A DNA stretch of 64,000 nt from Gemmatimonadota bacterium (GTDB taxonomy: Bacteria > Gemmatimonadota > Gemmatimonadetes > Longimicrobiales > Gaopeijiaceae), in the NCBI GenBank assembly GCA_015664885.1, contig DQPL01000019.1, positions 1-64,000 on the forward strand, given 5' to 3'. The notes beneath the pieces are model-generated. The model made no database searches and was not told the origin of the DNA. It saw nothing but the letters and a program-made list of their open reading frames with translations. The first letter of the stretch is position 1, and each line of letters opens with the position of its first letter. Below, piece by piece: positions 27,703-35,964 of this stretch. The translations under genes were made by a program, and so were the position numbers.

Positions 27703-28014
27703 ATGGCTAGCTGGATAGAAGTAGGCCCCACCAGCGAGTGCCCCGTCGGCGAACTCAAGGGCGTGACCGCCGACGGCAGCGAAATCGTACTGGCCAACTT
27801 CGAAGGCACCATTTACGCGATCGCAGACGAGTGCAGCCACGAGGAGTTCCCGCTCTCCGACGGCGAGCTGGAGGGCGATGAGATCCTGTGCATCTACCAC
27901 GGCGCGCGCTTCGACTGTAAGACCGGCAAGAACCTCTGTATTCCGGCCACGCGGCCGGTGAAATCGTTCCCGGTGGAAGTCCGCGCCGGACAGATCTACG
28001 TCGACGTGAGCTGA
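27703..28014 (+). CDS. Rieske-type [2Fe-2S] ferredoxin in the suf operon
   Basis: The 103-residue protein is a small soluble Rieske domain of the NirD/biphenyl-dioxygenase-ferredoxin kind. Cluster ligands are in CSHEEFPLS (Cys, His) and CIYHGARFD (Cys, His), 17 residues apart. Embedded between sufD and sufS it probably supplies electrons for cluster assembly, or is itself an abundant client; this is inferred from position. Some SUF operons in several phyla carry the same gene. Confidence 0.93.
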   Translation: MASWIEVGPTSECPVGELKGVTADGSEIVLANFEGTIYAIADECSHEEFPLSDGELEGDEILCIYHGARFDCKTGKNLCIPATRPVKSFPVEVRAGQIYVDVS

Positions 28015-28035
28015 GAAGCACCGAGGCAACTTCGA

Positions 28036-29265
28036 ATGACCGCATTCGACCCAATCAAGATCCGGAGTGAGTTCCCGGCGCTGGATCAGACGGTCAACGA
28101 CAAGCCGCTCGTTTACCTCGACAACGCGGCGACATCGCAAAAGCCCAAAGCGGTGCTGGATGCGCTCGAGCGGTACTACACGCGCGACAACGCCAACGTG
28201 CACCGCGGCATCCACGAACTATCGCGTCGAGCCACGGTGGCGTACGAGGACGCCCGCATCAAGGTTGCCCAGTGGATCAACGCACCCGATTCCGACGAGC
28301 TGGTTTGGACTCGGGGCACGACGGAAGCCATCAACCTCATCACGATCGCGTGGGGGTTGGACAACGTCGGCGAGGGCGACGAGATCCTGATCTCGACGAT
28401 GGAGCACCACTCGAACATCATTCCGTGGCAACTGCTCGCTCGTCGCAAAGGCGCTTCGCTTCGCTACATCGAGATGGACAGCCAGGGTAGACTCATCCTC
28501 GACGACCTGCCCTCGCTGCTCTCGGAGCGCACCAAGGTCGTTGCCCTCGGACACGTCTCGAACGCGCTCGGCACCGTGAACCCCATCAAGGACATCGCTG
28601 CTGCGGCTCATGAAGTCGGCGCGCTGGTGGTGGTCGACGGTGCCCAAGGCGCGGTACACACCAAGGTCGACGTGCAGGACCTGGGCGTTGACTGTTATGC
28701 CTTCAGTGGTCACAAGATGTGTGGCCCCACGGGCATCGGAGCGCTCTGGGCACGAAAGGACTTGCTCGAGTCGATGTCCCCTTATCAGGGGGGCGGCGAA
28801 ATGATCCACTTCGTGGGACGCGAGGAAAGCACCTGGGCGAAGGTGCCCCACAAGTTCGAAGCAGGCACCCCGAACATCGCTGGAGCCATCGGCATGGGCG
28901 CTGCGGTAGACTTCCTGGCCGGCGTCGGCATGGACGCAATCGCCGCACACGAAGACGAGCTTCTGGCCTATGCGATCGAGCAGGTGGGCTCGATCGAGGG
29001 CGTGCACATCTACGGCCCAGAGTCGCTCGAGGAGCGCTCCGCCGTGGTCTCATTCACGTTGGGCGACGCCCACCCGCACGACATCTCGACGATCCTGGAC
29101 GCGGAAGGCATAGCGGTTCGGGCGGGACACCACTGCGCGCAACTCGTGATGAAGCACTTCGGTATTGCCGCCACCGCGCGGGCTTCTTTCTACCTGTACA
29201 ACACCAAAGACGACGTGGATCGACTGGTTGAAGGCCTGGGCATAGTACGCGGCATCTTCGGCTGA
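28036..29265 (+). CDS. sufS: Cysteine desulfurase SufS
   Basis: SufS is a PLP enzyme that takes sulfur from cysteine and hands it on as a persulfide. The 409-residue product is a group II desulfurase: PLP lysine 227 in FSGHKMCGPTGIGALW, and the catalytic loop cysteine in RAGHHCAQLVMKHFG near residue 365. VYLDNAATSQKP and EHHSNIIPWQ are further family segments. It works with SufU, encoded next, as sulfur acceptor. Confidence 0.97.
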   Translation: MTAFDPIKIRSEFPALDQTVNDKPLVYLDNAATSQKPKAVLDALERYYTRDNANVHRGIHELSRRATVAYEDARIKVAQWINAPDSDELVWTRGTTEAINLITIAWGLDNVGEGDEILISTMEHHSNIIPWQLLARRKGASLRYIEMDSQGRLILDDLPSLLSERTKVVALGHVSNALGTVNPIKDIAAAAHEVGALVVVDGAQGAVHTKVDVQDLGVDCYAFSGHKMCGPTGIGALWARKDLLESMSPYQGGGEMIHFVGREESTWAKVPHKFEAGTPNIAGAIGMGAAVDFLAGVGMDAIAAHEDELLAYAIEQVGSIEGVHIYGPESLEERSAVVSFTLGDAHPHDISTILDAEGIAVRAGHHCAQLVMKHFGIAATARASFYLYNTKDDVDRLVEGLGIVRGIFG

Positions 29266-29361
29266 GAATGCCAAATGGAAAGCATGCCAACGCCCGCAGG
29301 GGCGAGCGCGCTGCGGCCGTGGCGATTAGATTGTTTCACCGATCATCAGGTGTAGCGAACG

Positions 29362-29814
29362 ATGGAAACACCTCGACTCAGCTCGCTCTACCAGCAGCTC
29401 ATTCTCGAGCATTACCGCAATCCGCGGAATAAAGCGGAGATGGACGAGAAGACCGTTGAGATCCACATGGCCAATCCGGTCTGTGGAGACGAAATCCGCC
29501 TACAGTTGCGCATCGAAGGCGATCAGATCGCGGAGGCCAAGTTCGTCGGGCAGGGCTGCTCGATCTCCCAGGCGGCGATCAGCATGATGACCGCGAAGAT
29601 CCAGGGTGCCTCGCTGAGCGACGCGGAAGGGCTCGCCGAGCGTTTCACCGCCCTCATGCACGGCGATACGGAGGTAGCGAAGGACAGGAGCCTCGGCGAC
29701 CTGCGGGCGCTTCAGGGGGTGAGCAAGTTCCCTGTGCGCATCAAGTGTGCGTTGATTGGCTTCGACGCGCTTCAGGAGGCCCTCAAGAAGCACGCGGCGG
29801 AGGGACCACACTGA
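29362..29814 (+). CDS. sufU: Sulfur-transfer protein SufU
   Basis: SufU accepts sulfur from SufS through a zinc-ligand swap. At 150 residues it has NPVCGDEI, GQGCSISQAAISMM and the third conserved cysteine in FPVRIKCALIGFDAL; the usual Asp-Cys-Cys-Cys zinc site is complete. A gap of 96 bases from sufS may hold a weak secondary promoter. Its stop TGA overlaps the probable CTG start of ogt (CTGA). Confidence 0.96.
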   Translation: METPRLSSLYQQLILEHYRNPRNKAEMDEKTVEIHMANPVCGDEIRLQLRIEGDQIAEAKFVGQGCSISQAAISMMTAKIQGASLSDAEGLAERFTALMHGDTEVAKDRSLGDLRALQGVSKFPVRIKCALIGFDALQEALKKHAAEGPH

Positions 29815-30359
29815 CGCCTGTCGAGATTCACTCGGCTCACCTCTCCGACACTCGTGCAGGCCCCATCACGGTGTGGATGTCGCCGGCCGGGGTCCGACGC
29901 ATCGAGTTCGGAGTTCTTCCCCGCGAGCACCACACGGATCCCTCAGAGGCCTGGCCCGACTACTTGCGGGGAGCCGTGGAGCAACTCGAGGCGTATCTGG
30001 CCAAGAAGCGTCGGACGTTCGACCTCCCGCTCGACTTCGCGGCTTCGACGACGGGCTTTCAGCACGATGTCTACCGCAGGCTCCTCGACATCGAGTACGG
30101 TCACGTCGCTTCCTACGGTCAGGTCGCGCGGGACTTGGGCAAGCCCGACATGGCGCGCGCCGTCGGACAGGCCGTCGGAGCCAATCCCATCCCGATCGTG
30201 GTACCCTGCCACCGCGTGGTCGCTGCGGACCGACGCCTCACCGGATTCGGTGGCGGCTTACCCGCGAAGGTTGCACTGCTAAAGCTCGAGGGCATCGACG
30301 TAGACGGAGACAAGCCGAACAGCAAGGTGCACCCCGAGGTCATCCCCCTGGATCTTTAG
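29811..30359 (+). CDS. ogt: Methylated-DNA-protein-cysteine methyltransferase, probable CTG start
   Basis: The enzyme repairs O6-alkylguanine by moving the alkyl group to its own cysteine. Cys133 lies in PIVVPCHRVVAADRRLTGFGGG, the family hallmark, and the helix-turn-helix segment GHVASYGQVARDLG precedes it. No ATG begins the conserved region. A CTG at 29811, six bases after GGAGGG and overlapping the sufU stop, gives 182 residues, the normal length. A GTG at 29745 is possible but overlaps sufU by 70 bases. Coupling a DNA repair gene to sufU is unusual. Confidence 0.9.
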   Translation: MTPVEIHSAHLSDTRAGPITVWMSPAGVRRIEFGVLPREHHTDPSEAWPDYLRGAVEQLEAYLAKKRRTFDLPLDFAASTTGFQHDVYRRLLDIEYGHVASYGQVARDLGKPDMARAVGQAVGANPIPIVVPCHRVVAADRRLTGFGGGLPAKVALLKLEGIDVDGDKPNSKVHPEVIPLDL

Positions 30360-30408
30360 TCCCGAACTTCGACATTAACGCGACCGTTCACTCGACCTCG
30401 CCACTCCG

Positions 30409-31080
30409 ATGAAGCCAAGAACCGCTCTCGTTTGCTTCCTACTGCTCGCGCTCCCCGCGTGTGGAAGCGAGCCGGAAGCGTCCAACGTCTAAGCCGCGCA
30501 GGCCGCGGACACAGCCATCAGGCCGCTCGAGCGTGAGCCACTGACGGAGGCCGATCTAGTCGGTCTCGAGATGGCCGATCTCTCTGTCGAGCTGCCCTGG
30601 ACGACGAACTCGATCAATCGCAGTCCCAATCCCGTGGCGCCGCGCTCCATGGTCGAGAGCGTCGAGGTCACCGCTCACGAGGGCTTTGACCGCATGACGT
30701 TCACGTTCAGCTCAGACGCACCTGCTCCGAGCTACGAAATACGACTCGTTCGTCCTGGTTTGGCGGTGCGATGCGGAGAAGGAACGGACGCTGAGGGCGA
30801 CCCCCAGGACGAAGAAGCGCAGCAGGCGGCCGAGCACACACCTGAGCTGGCCGGTAACCAGTTTCTGGTGCTGCGCCTCAGGCCAGCGCGCATCATCGAC
30901 CAGGGTCGGCGCACGATGTCCATCGAGACAGAAAGCTATGATCTCGCGCTCGTGCAGGAGGGCGGAATCTCCTGCGACGCAGACGATGTCGTCACCTGGA
31001 TCGTTGGCCTCAAGAAAGGCGACAACGTGCGGGTGCTCGAGATGAGATCCCCACCGCGTCTGCTGATCGACGTCCGCTGA
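30409..31080 (+). pseudogene. AMIN-like domain lipoprotein with in-frame stop
   Basis: ATG 30409 starts a lipoprotein signal (LVCFLLLALPACGSEPEAS), but TAA at 30490-30492 ends it after 27 codons. The same frame then reads on without a break as a beta-rich domain (DRMTFTFSSDAPAPSYEIRLV) to 31078-31080, matching AMIN-like lipoproteins; CAA to TAA is the simplest change. The gene would otherwise encode 223 residues. An internal ATG at 30571 could give an untargeted fragment. AMIN-like domains bind cell-wall components. Confidence 0.72.
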
Positions 31081-31093
31081 ACCTGAACAACGG

Positions 31094-31111
31094 CGGCGGG
31101 TGAACCCGCCG
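31094..31111. terminator. Possible bidirectional hairpin between convergent genes
   Basis: CGGCGGGT and ACCCGCCG form an 8-base perfect inverted repeat around GA, between the ends of the AMIN-like gene and the convergent oxidoreductase gene. There is no T run, so factor-independent termination is uncertain. Confidence 0.4.
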
Positions 31112-31112
31112 G

Positions 31113-32366
31113 TCAGCCAAAGCGCTCTGGAGCCAGGGATCGGTACCTAGCCTCACCCACCCCCGTCACCTGCTTCGCGATGATCCGTCCCGTCACGGGA
31201 GCGAGCGTGAGCCCCAGCATCCCGTGGCCCGTGGCAATACTGAGCCCGTCGATACCTGCCAAAGGCCCGACGATCGGAAGCCCATCTACGGACATGGGAC
31301 GCAGCCCGCACCATTCGGAGATCGGCGCCTCGTCTCCGAGGCGGGGAAAGCATGTGCGTGCAGCGTCGGTGAGCTGACGAAGCCGGGCGGGCCGCATCAC
31401 CTGGTTGAGCCCCGAAAACTCCATAGTGCCGGCGAAGCGCACGAACCCGTCCATTGGCGTGCAGAACACGGAAGTCTCGTTGAGCACGCACGCCGTGCGC
31501 AGCGGTGGTGCGCCGGCGGGACCTACAGCAACATCTCGGTGATACCCCTTCCCAGGCTGCACAGGCAGCCGAACACCGAGTCGGCGCGCCAGTTCGAGGC
31601 TGAACGGCCCAGTCGCGAGCACGACGTGGTCCGCTCCCACGAAGTCGCCGTGTTCGGTGCGCACGCCCGCCACACGCCCGCCATCGGTTGCGACGCTGGC
31701 GACGCTCACTCGCTCTCGAAGCTCGACACCTCGATCCCTTGCGAGCTCCATGACCGCGGTCACGAATCGGTACGGGTCGAGCGTGCGAGCTTCGGGATAG
31801 TGCACGCCGCCCACCACCTCGTGCCCGAACTCTGGTTCTCTCCTGCGTAACTCATGGGCGTCGACAACCTCAGGGTGGTAGCCACTGCGCCCGATGATCG
31901 ACGCTTCATGTCGAGCTCTGGCAATGCCCTTCTCGGTCGTGCAGACCTCGAAGTACCCCTCGGATCGGTACCCGCAGTCGATGTGCTCCTCCTCGATGAG
32001 CCGATCGAAGATCGCGAGAGCCTCTATGCCGAGCGGCGCCATGACGCTCATGCAGCGTTCGACGTGCGCGTCGGTGCAGTGTCGCGCAAACGAGAGCAGC
32101 CACCGCCAGAGCTCGGGGTCCCAGCGTGGAGGCACGTAGAGCGGGCTCTTGGGGTCGAGCATCTGGAAGACAGCTTGCTTGATTCGTCCCGGCCGGTTCA
32201 GGGGAGGATGCCCCGCTGAGACTGTGCCGGCGTTGCCACGCGAAGCTCCGGAAGCGACCTCCCCCCGCTCGAGAAGCACGACGTCGAGTCCTTCACGCGC
32301 GAGGGCGTAAGCGCAGCATACACCGACCACACCGCCACCGACTACGACGGTTCGAGCACCACTCAC
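31113..32366 (-). CDS. FAD-dependent oxidoreductase, D-amino acid dehydrogenase-like
   Basis: The 417-residue protein is of the DadA type in the DAO family, which deaminates D-amino acids or related imino acids and passes electrons to the membrane chain. The FAD-binding motif VVVGGGVVGVCCAYALAREG is at the N-terminus, followed by GASRGNAGTVSAG; the C-terminus has SEWCGLRPMSVDGLPIVGPL and IATGHGMLGLTLAPVTGR, both typical. Start is GTG 32366. Downstream of a zinc dehydrogenase gene on the same strand, 46 bases apart. Confidence 0.88.
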   Translation of the reverse strand: MSGARTVVVGGGVVGVCCAYALAREGLDVVLLERGEVASGASRGNAGTVSAGHPPLNRPGRIKQAVFQMLDPKSPLYVPPRWDPELWRWLLSFARHCTDAHVERCMSVMAPLGIEALAIFDRLIEEEHIDCGYRSEGYFEVCTTEKGIARARHEASIIGRSGYHPEVVDAHELRRREPEFGHEVVGGVHYPEARTLDPYRFVTAVMELARDRGVELRERVSVASVATDGGRVAGVRTEHGDFVGADHVVLATGPFSLELARRLGVRLPVQPGKGYHRDVAVGPAGAPPLRTACVLNETSVFCTPMDGFVRFAGTMEFSGLNQVMRPARLRQLTDAARTCFPRLGDEAPISEWCGLRPMSVDGLPIVGPLAGIDGLSIATGHGMLGLTLAPVTGRIIAKQVTGVGEARYRSLAPERFG

Positions 32367-32412
32367 GGCACGGTCGGGGTCAACCGCTCATTGATCTTCA
32401 GCGGCGTCGATC

Positions 32413-33669
32413 TCACCCCGCCGTGGGATCCAGCAATACCTTGATGGAGCCCGTGCGCCTTCGGTTGGCAGCGGTTGACAGGGCGTCACGGTACTGCCCG
32501 AGCGGGTATACGTGGGTCACCATCGGTTCGACCGGAGCTCCTGATTCGAGCAGCATGTCGTGGGTGATCTGGAAGGTGTGCACACGTTGACCGCGCCAGT
32601 CTTCGATGCCGTAGCCAACGTACCCTTTCACGTCGAGCTCTCGCGCCCACACGAAGGTGAGATCCAGCTTGGGGATCTCCGCGGCACAACCCAGCATGAC
32701 GATGCGGCCGCGCGGACTCGCATAGCGTAGACACTGCTTGACGGTATGTCTGCTGCCCACGCAGTCGAAGATGAGCGGGAAGCCGCCGCCGGCATACACT
32801 TCATCGCCCACGATCGGCATGTAGGCGCTGGCGCCCGTGTCCACCAGGGCTTGGCGAGCCTCGTCACCCGGGGAAACAACCGTGCTCGCGCCGAGGCCCC
32901 GGGCGATCTCGGCTTCGTGCCCACGCTTGATCTGGGCGACAAGCTCACCCTGGTACCCGGCCGTACGCAGAGCCCAAATCGTGCCGAGCGCGATCGGACC
33001 ACTCCCGATCACCAGCACGGGCCCATCACTGAACGGCCGCGAGCCGAGCACCGCGTGCATGCCCACGGCGAGCGGCTCGATCAGCGCTGCGGTGCGGTCG
33101 TTCATGCCGTCGTCAACGACGAAGAGCTGGCTCTGGTGGGCGATCATGCGCTCCGCCCAACCACCCGGCAACGACGCGTGGTATCCGATCGTCGCACCGC
33201 GCTGCAGCGCGGCACCATCGACCATCAACGCACCCTCTTCTCCACTACGCTCGCACGTGCAGTGAAGGCCCGCCGTGCAGGAATGGCAACGAGCATCACC
33301 CTCGAAGCCACGCATCGTGCATGAGATCATGGGATCGACGGCGACGCGCTGTCCGGTCTCGACAGAATGCACGCCCGGCCCGACCTCGAGGACACGAGCC
33401 AGAATCTCGTGCCCGAGTACTGCAGGGAACGATCCGAAGGGCTCCATGGCGGGGCTCGCCTTGAACGTCAGCGTGCCGATGTCCGTACCGCAAATGCCCG
33501 CCTTGAGGATCTCGAGCCGCACCCAGTCACCCGCAGGTAGTGACGGCTCGGACACCTCGCCGAAGCGCACGCCGCTGAGTCCACCGAAGATGGCGGACTC
33601 CGTGAGTCCACCGAGCCCCTTCCCGATCAGAAAGCTTGGGATCGTGACGTTGAACGAGACAGCGCGCAT
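32413..33669 (-). CDS. Zinc-dependent medium-chain dehydrogenase
   Basis: The 418-residue product is an MDR-family alcohol/threonine dehydrogenase-like enzyme. Zinc ligands appear in KAGICGTD (Cys) and LGHEILARV (His-Glu), a structural-zinc-like cysteine group in GDARCHSCTAGLHCTCE is longer than usual, and VLVIGSGPIALGTIWALRTAG is the NAD-binding Rossmann motif. I place the start at ATG 33669, overlapping the upstream stop as TGATG; a GTG three bases earlier is equivalent. Substrate cannot be read from sequence. Confidence 0.87.
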   Translation of the reverse strand: MRAVSFNVTIPSFLIGKGLGGLTESAIFGGLSGVRFGEVSEPSLPAGDWVRLEILKAGICGTDIGTLTFKASPAMEPFGSFPAVLGHEILARVLEVGPGVHSVETGQRVAVDPMISCTMRGFEGDARCHSCTAGLHCTCERSGEEGALMVDGAALQRGATIGYHASLPGGWAERMIAHQSQLFVVDDGMNDRTAALIEPLAVGMHAVLGSRPFSDGPVLVIGSGPIALGTIWALRTAGYQGELVAQIKRGHEAEIARGLGASTVVSPGDEARQALVDTGASAYMPIVGDEVYAGGGFPLIFDCVGSRHTVKQCLRYASPRGRIVMLGCAAEIPKLDLTFVWARELDVKGYVGYGIEDWRGQRVHTFQITHDMLLESGAPVEPMVTHVYPLGQYRDALSTAANRRRTGSIKVLLDPTAG

Positions 33670-34166
33670 CACTTCATGTGACCCGAGAACATGCGCAATG
33701 CGAGACGCACTGGAGCCACGGTGCGCCCGAACACCGCCGCGATACCGAAGACCAGCGCCAGAACGAAGCTTACTATCGTGAGCACGGAGGACAGGACCAC
33801 GGGCGTGATGCCCAGTCCCACTACCAGGGAGACGCTGCCGACCGTACCAGCGAGCAGGCGTTCCCGAGCCACCAGCACAGTCCCGGAAGCGTCCGGCCGC
33901 GCAGGGGACCGGCTGGCCACCGCCGTGCCACGGGTCTCTACTACGTCGAGCTCGAGCACGTCACGCGCCTCGTCGACGTCCTCGCGCCGAACCCAAAGGC
34001 GCGCCGGGCGAGTGATGGTCATGAAGGAATCTGCCCCACCGGCATCGTCGGTCTGGAGGCGAAACGGGATTCCGGCATTCTCCAGGAAACCGGCCGCGAA
34101 CTCAGCCTCGTGGCGATACGAGTATTCCGCTATGGGCACGTCGCGTTGCTTGGGGTAGAACGCCAC
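33669..34166 (-). CDS. DUF2007-like domain plus two membrane segments
   Basis: The 165-residue protein has an N-terminal domain (about 1-75) resembling DUF2007, with YRHEAEFAAGFLENAGIPFRL and RLWVRREDVDEARDVLEL. After a linker, two hydrophobic segments (about 105-130 and 132-150) anchor it in the membrane. DUF2007 proteins are proposed signal-transducing or PII-like folds; function is unproven. GTG 34166 follows directly on the stop of the lipoprotein gene, and its own stop overlaps the dehydrogenase start. Confidence 0.75.
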   Translation of the reverse strand: MAFYPKQRDVPIAEYSYRHEAEFAAGFLENAGIPFRLQTDDAGGADSFMTITRPARLWVRREDVDEARDVLELDVVETRGTAVASRSPARPDASGTVLVARERLLAGTVGSVSLVVGLGITPVVLSSVLTIVSFVLALVFGIAAVFGRTVAPVRLALRMFSGHMK

Positions 34167-34502
34167 CTAGCCCTCGATCTCACCAATCCACGTGATTTCG
34201 ATAATCCGGCCGGGGCAGAAAGTGGACAGGTCCATACGCGAGATAGCCTCGAACTGCACTTCGATCCCTGCGACTTGCAGGTTCTGGGGAAGATTGACCG
34301 GGAAGTAATCCTCCGTGTCGGTGTCGATAAGCCAGCACCCGCCCTCGATGTCCTGGAACACTATCGTACCGATGCCCCCGATCTCAGGCTCCAGCAGCCC
34401 ACACGCCGCAACCGAGACGGCCACCAATAGCGCAGCAAGAAGCGATACGCTCCGGAACCACCGCCTCGTGGCATCAGCGGGACCTCTTCGCTTCTTGAAC
34501 AC
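34167..34502 (-). CDS. Small lipoprotein of unknown function
   Basis: The start GTG at 34502 lies behind GGAGGT and yields 111 residues: a basic leader, hydrophobic stretch and lipobox (VAVSVAACG, Cys about 34). The mature part of about 78 residues is beta-rich and holds two cysteines in GGCWLIDTD and LSTFCPG, which may form a disulfide. The frame is open 33 codons further up without signal features. First gene of a four-gene minus-strand run with the DUF2007-like protein, the dehydrogenase and the DadA-like enzyme. Confidence 0.72.
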   Translation of the reverse strand: MFKKRRGPADATRRWFRSVSLLAALLVAVSVAACGLLEPEIGGIGTIVFQDIEGGCWLIDTDTEDYFPVNLPQNLQVAGIEVQFEAISRMDLSTFCPGRIIEITWIGEIEG

Positions 34503-34607
34503 GGTACTCGTGACCTCCCTCGCAACTTGCGTCCAGTGGCGGTGTCTCGTGGTAGTTACTGGTGGCGGATACGTGTCCGAACCTGGTAGGCACGATATCA
34601 TTTGCCT
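34503..34607. promoter_or_regulatory. Divergent promoter region
   Basis: About 105 bases between the small lipoprotein gene (minus) and the serine hydrolase gene (plus). It must contain both start regions. I see no clear hexamers or operator beyond the ribosome site of the lipoprotein gene. Confidence 0.35.
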
Positions 34608-35954
34608 ATGCGTGCGCTCCCCATCCTATCGGTCCTTGGCCTGCTCGGCATGTTATCCCCGGTGGAGCGACAAGGTCCACAGTGGACGTCAGTGGAAGCG
34701 CCGGGCGCGAGATCGCCGTTGGACCGGAACCTCGTGGCGGCAGACTCCGTGGTCGCCGACTGGGTCGACGCCGGCCGGATCCCCGGAGCCGTTTTGCTCG
34801 TGGCACTAGACGGCGCAGTCGTACTCGAGCGGGCGTACGGGTGGAGTGAGCTCTACGACTACGGGCCCGGACAGTACCAAGCGTGGACCGCAGACGGGAC
34901 AGGAGCGCGCGGCATCCAGCGCCGGGTTGACCCGGTTCGCATGACCCCATCGACCCTCTTCGACCTCGCGTCGGTCACCAAAGTCATGGCAACCACGCTG
35001 GCCGTCATGCTCATGGTGGAGAGCGGCGACATGGACGTCGACGCACCTCTGTCCCACTACCTCCCGGACTTTCGCGGGGGCGGGAAGGACGGCGTCACGC
35101 TTCGCCACCTGCTCACCCATCGCGCAGGGCTCTACCAATGGCTGCCCACTTACTACTATGCGACGAACCGCGACGAGGCATCCGAGTACGTGCGGGCACA
35201 ACCGCTGGCATGGGAGGCAGGAGAGGGACGCCACTACTCGGACCTGGGTTTCATGTTGCTTGGGCTCGCCGTGGAGCGAGTGGCCGGCACGTCCCTCGAC
35301 GACTTCCTGCGCGAGCGCATATATGGACCGCTGGGACTGGACTGGACCGGTTTTCGCCCGCTGGACGGAGCCGCGGGGGCAGACGGGGAGGCGGCCGGGC
35401 CGGGAAACGCCGGCTCGCGCTTCGCGTCCACCTCACACGGCAATCCCTACGAGCAGCGAATGGTGCACGACTCGACGTTCGGTTATCGCATCGCGGGCGA
35501 TGCTGAGGCGTGGGACGGATGGAGGAGGCGCACGCTCAGCGGTGAGGTCAACGACGCCAACGCGTTTCACGCATTCGGCGGCATCGCGGGGCATGCAGGT
35601 CTCTTCTCGACTGCGAGCGAGCTGAATGTGCTGCTGCAGCTTCTGCTCAACCGAGGCGCATACGGCGGCCGACGGTACCTGAATGCCCAGGTCGTCGACA
35701 CCTTCCTTGCGTCGACCAGTGGGGGACAGGCGCTCGGCTGGCAACTTCAGGCCTACATCGGGCAGGCGAGCTTCAGCCATACAGGTTTCACCGGCACGCT
35801 GGTTCTTGCCGTGCCGGAATACGACCTCGCGCTTGTCCTCCTGACGAACCGGCAGAATCTAGGGGTCGATCAAGACGGCCTCTACCCCGATGTGGACCCT
35901 CTACAGCGAGCCGTGGTAGCCGCGGTGATTAAGGGAGTGCGGAACGCCTCATGA
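34608..35954 (+). CDS. Beta-lactamase-family serine hydrolase (esterase/DD-peptidase-like)
   Basis: The 448-residue product is a class C beta-lactamase/PBP-like serine hydrolase. The nucleophile motif SxxK is SVTK in FDLASVTKVMATTLA; YSD in HYSDLGFMLLGLA replaces the YxN triad element, and HTGFTGT fills the KTG position. Exported, with a weak N-terminal signal. Members cut esters or peptidoglycan peptides and usually not beta-lactams. The start is ATG 34608 rather than the TTG six bases before. The thiolase gene follows within 11 bases. Confidence 0.88.
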   Translation: MRALPILSVLGLLGMLSPVERQGPQWTSVEAPGARSPLDRNLVAADSVVADWVDAGRIPGAVLLVALDGAVVLERAYGWSELYDYGPGQYQAWTADGTGARGIQRRVDPVRMTPSTLFDLASVTKVMATTLAVMLMVESGDMDVDAPLSHYLPDFRGGGKDGVTLRHLLTHRAGLYQWLPTYYYATNRDEASEYVRAQPLAWEAGEGRHYSDLGFMLLGLAVERVAGTSLDDFLRERIYGPLGLDWTGFRPLDGAAGADGEAAGPGNAGSRFASTSHGNPYEQRMVHDSTFGYRIAGDAEAWDGWRRRTLSGEVNDANAFHAFGGIAGHAGLFSTASELNVLLQLLLNRGAYGGRRYLNAQVVDTFLASTSGGQALGWQLQAYIGQASFSHTGFTGTLVLAVPEYDLALVLLTNRQNLGVDQDGLYPDVDPLQRAVVAAVIKGVRNAS

Positions 35955-35964
35955 GGAGCCAGAC

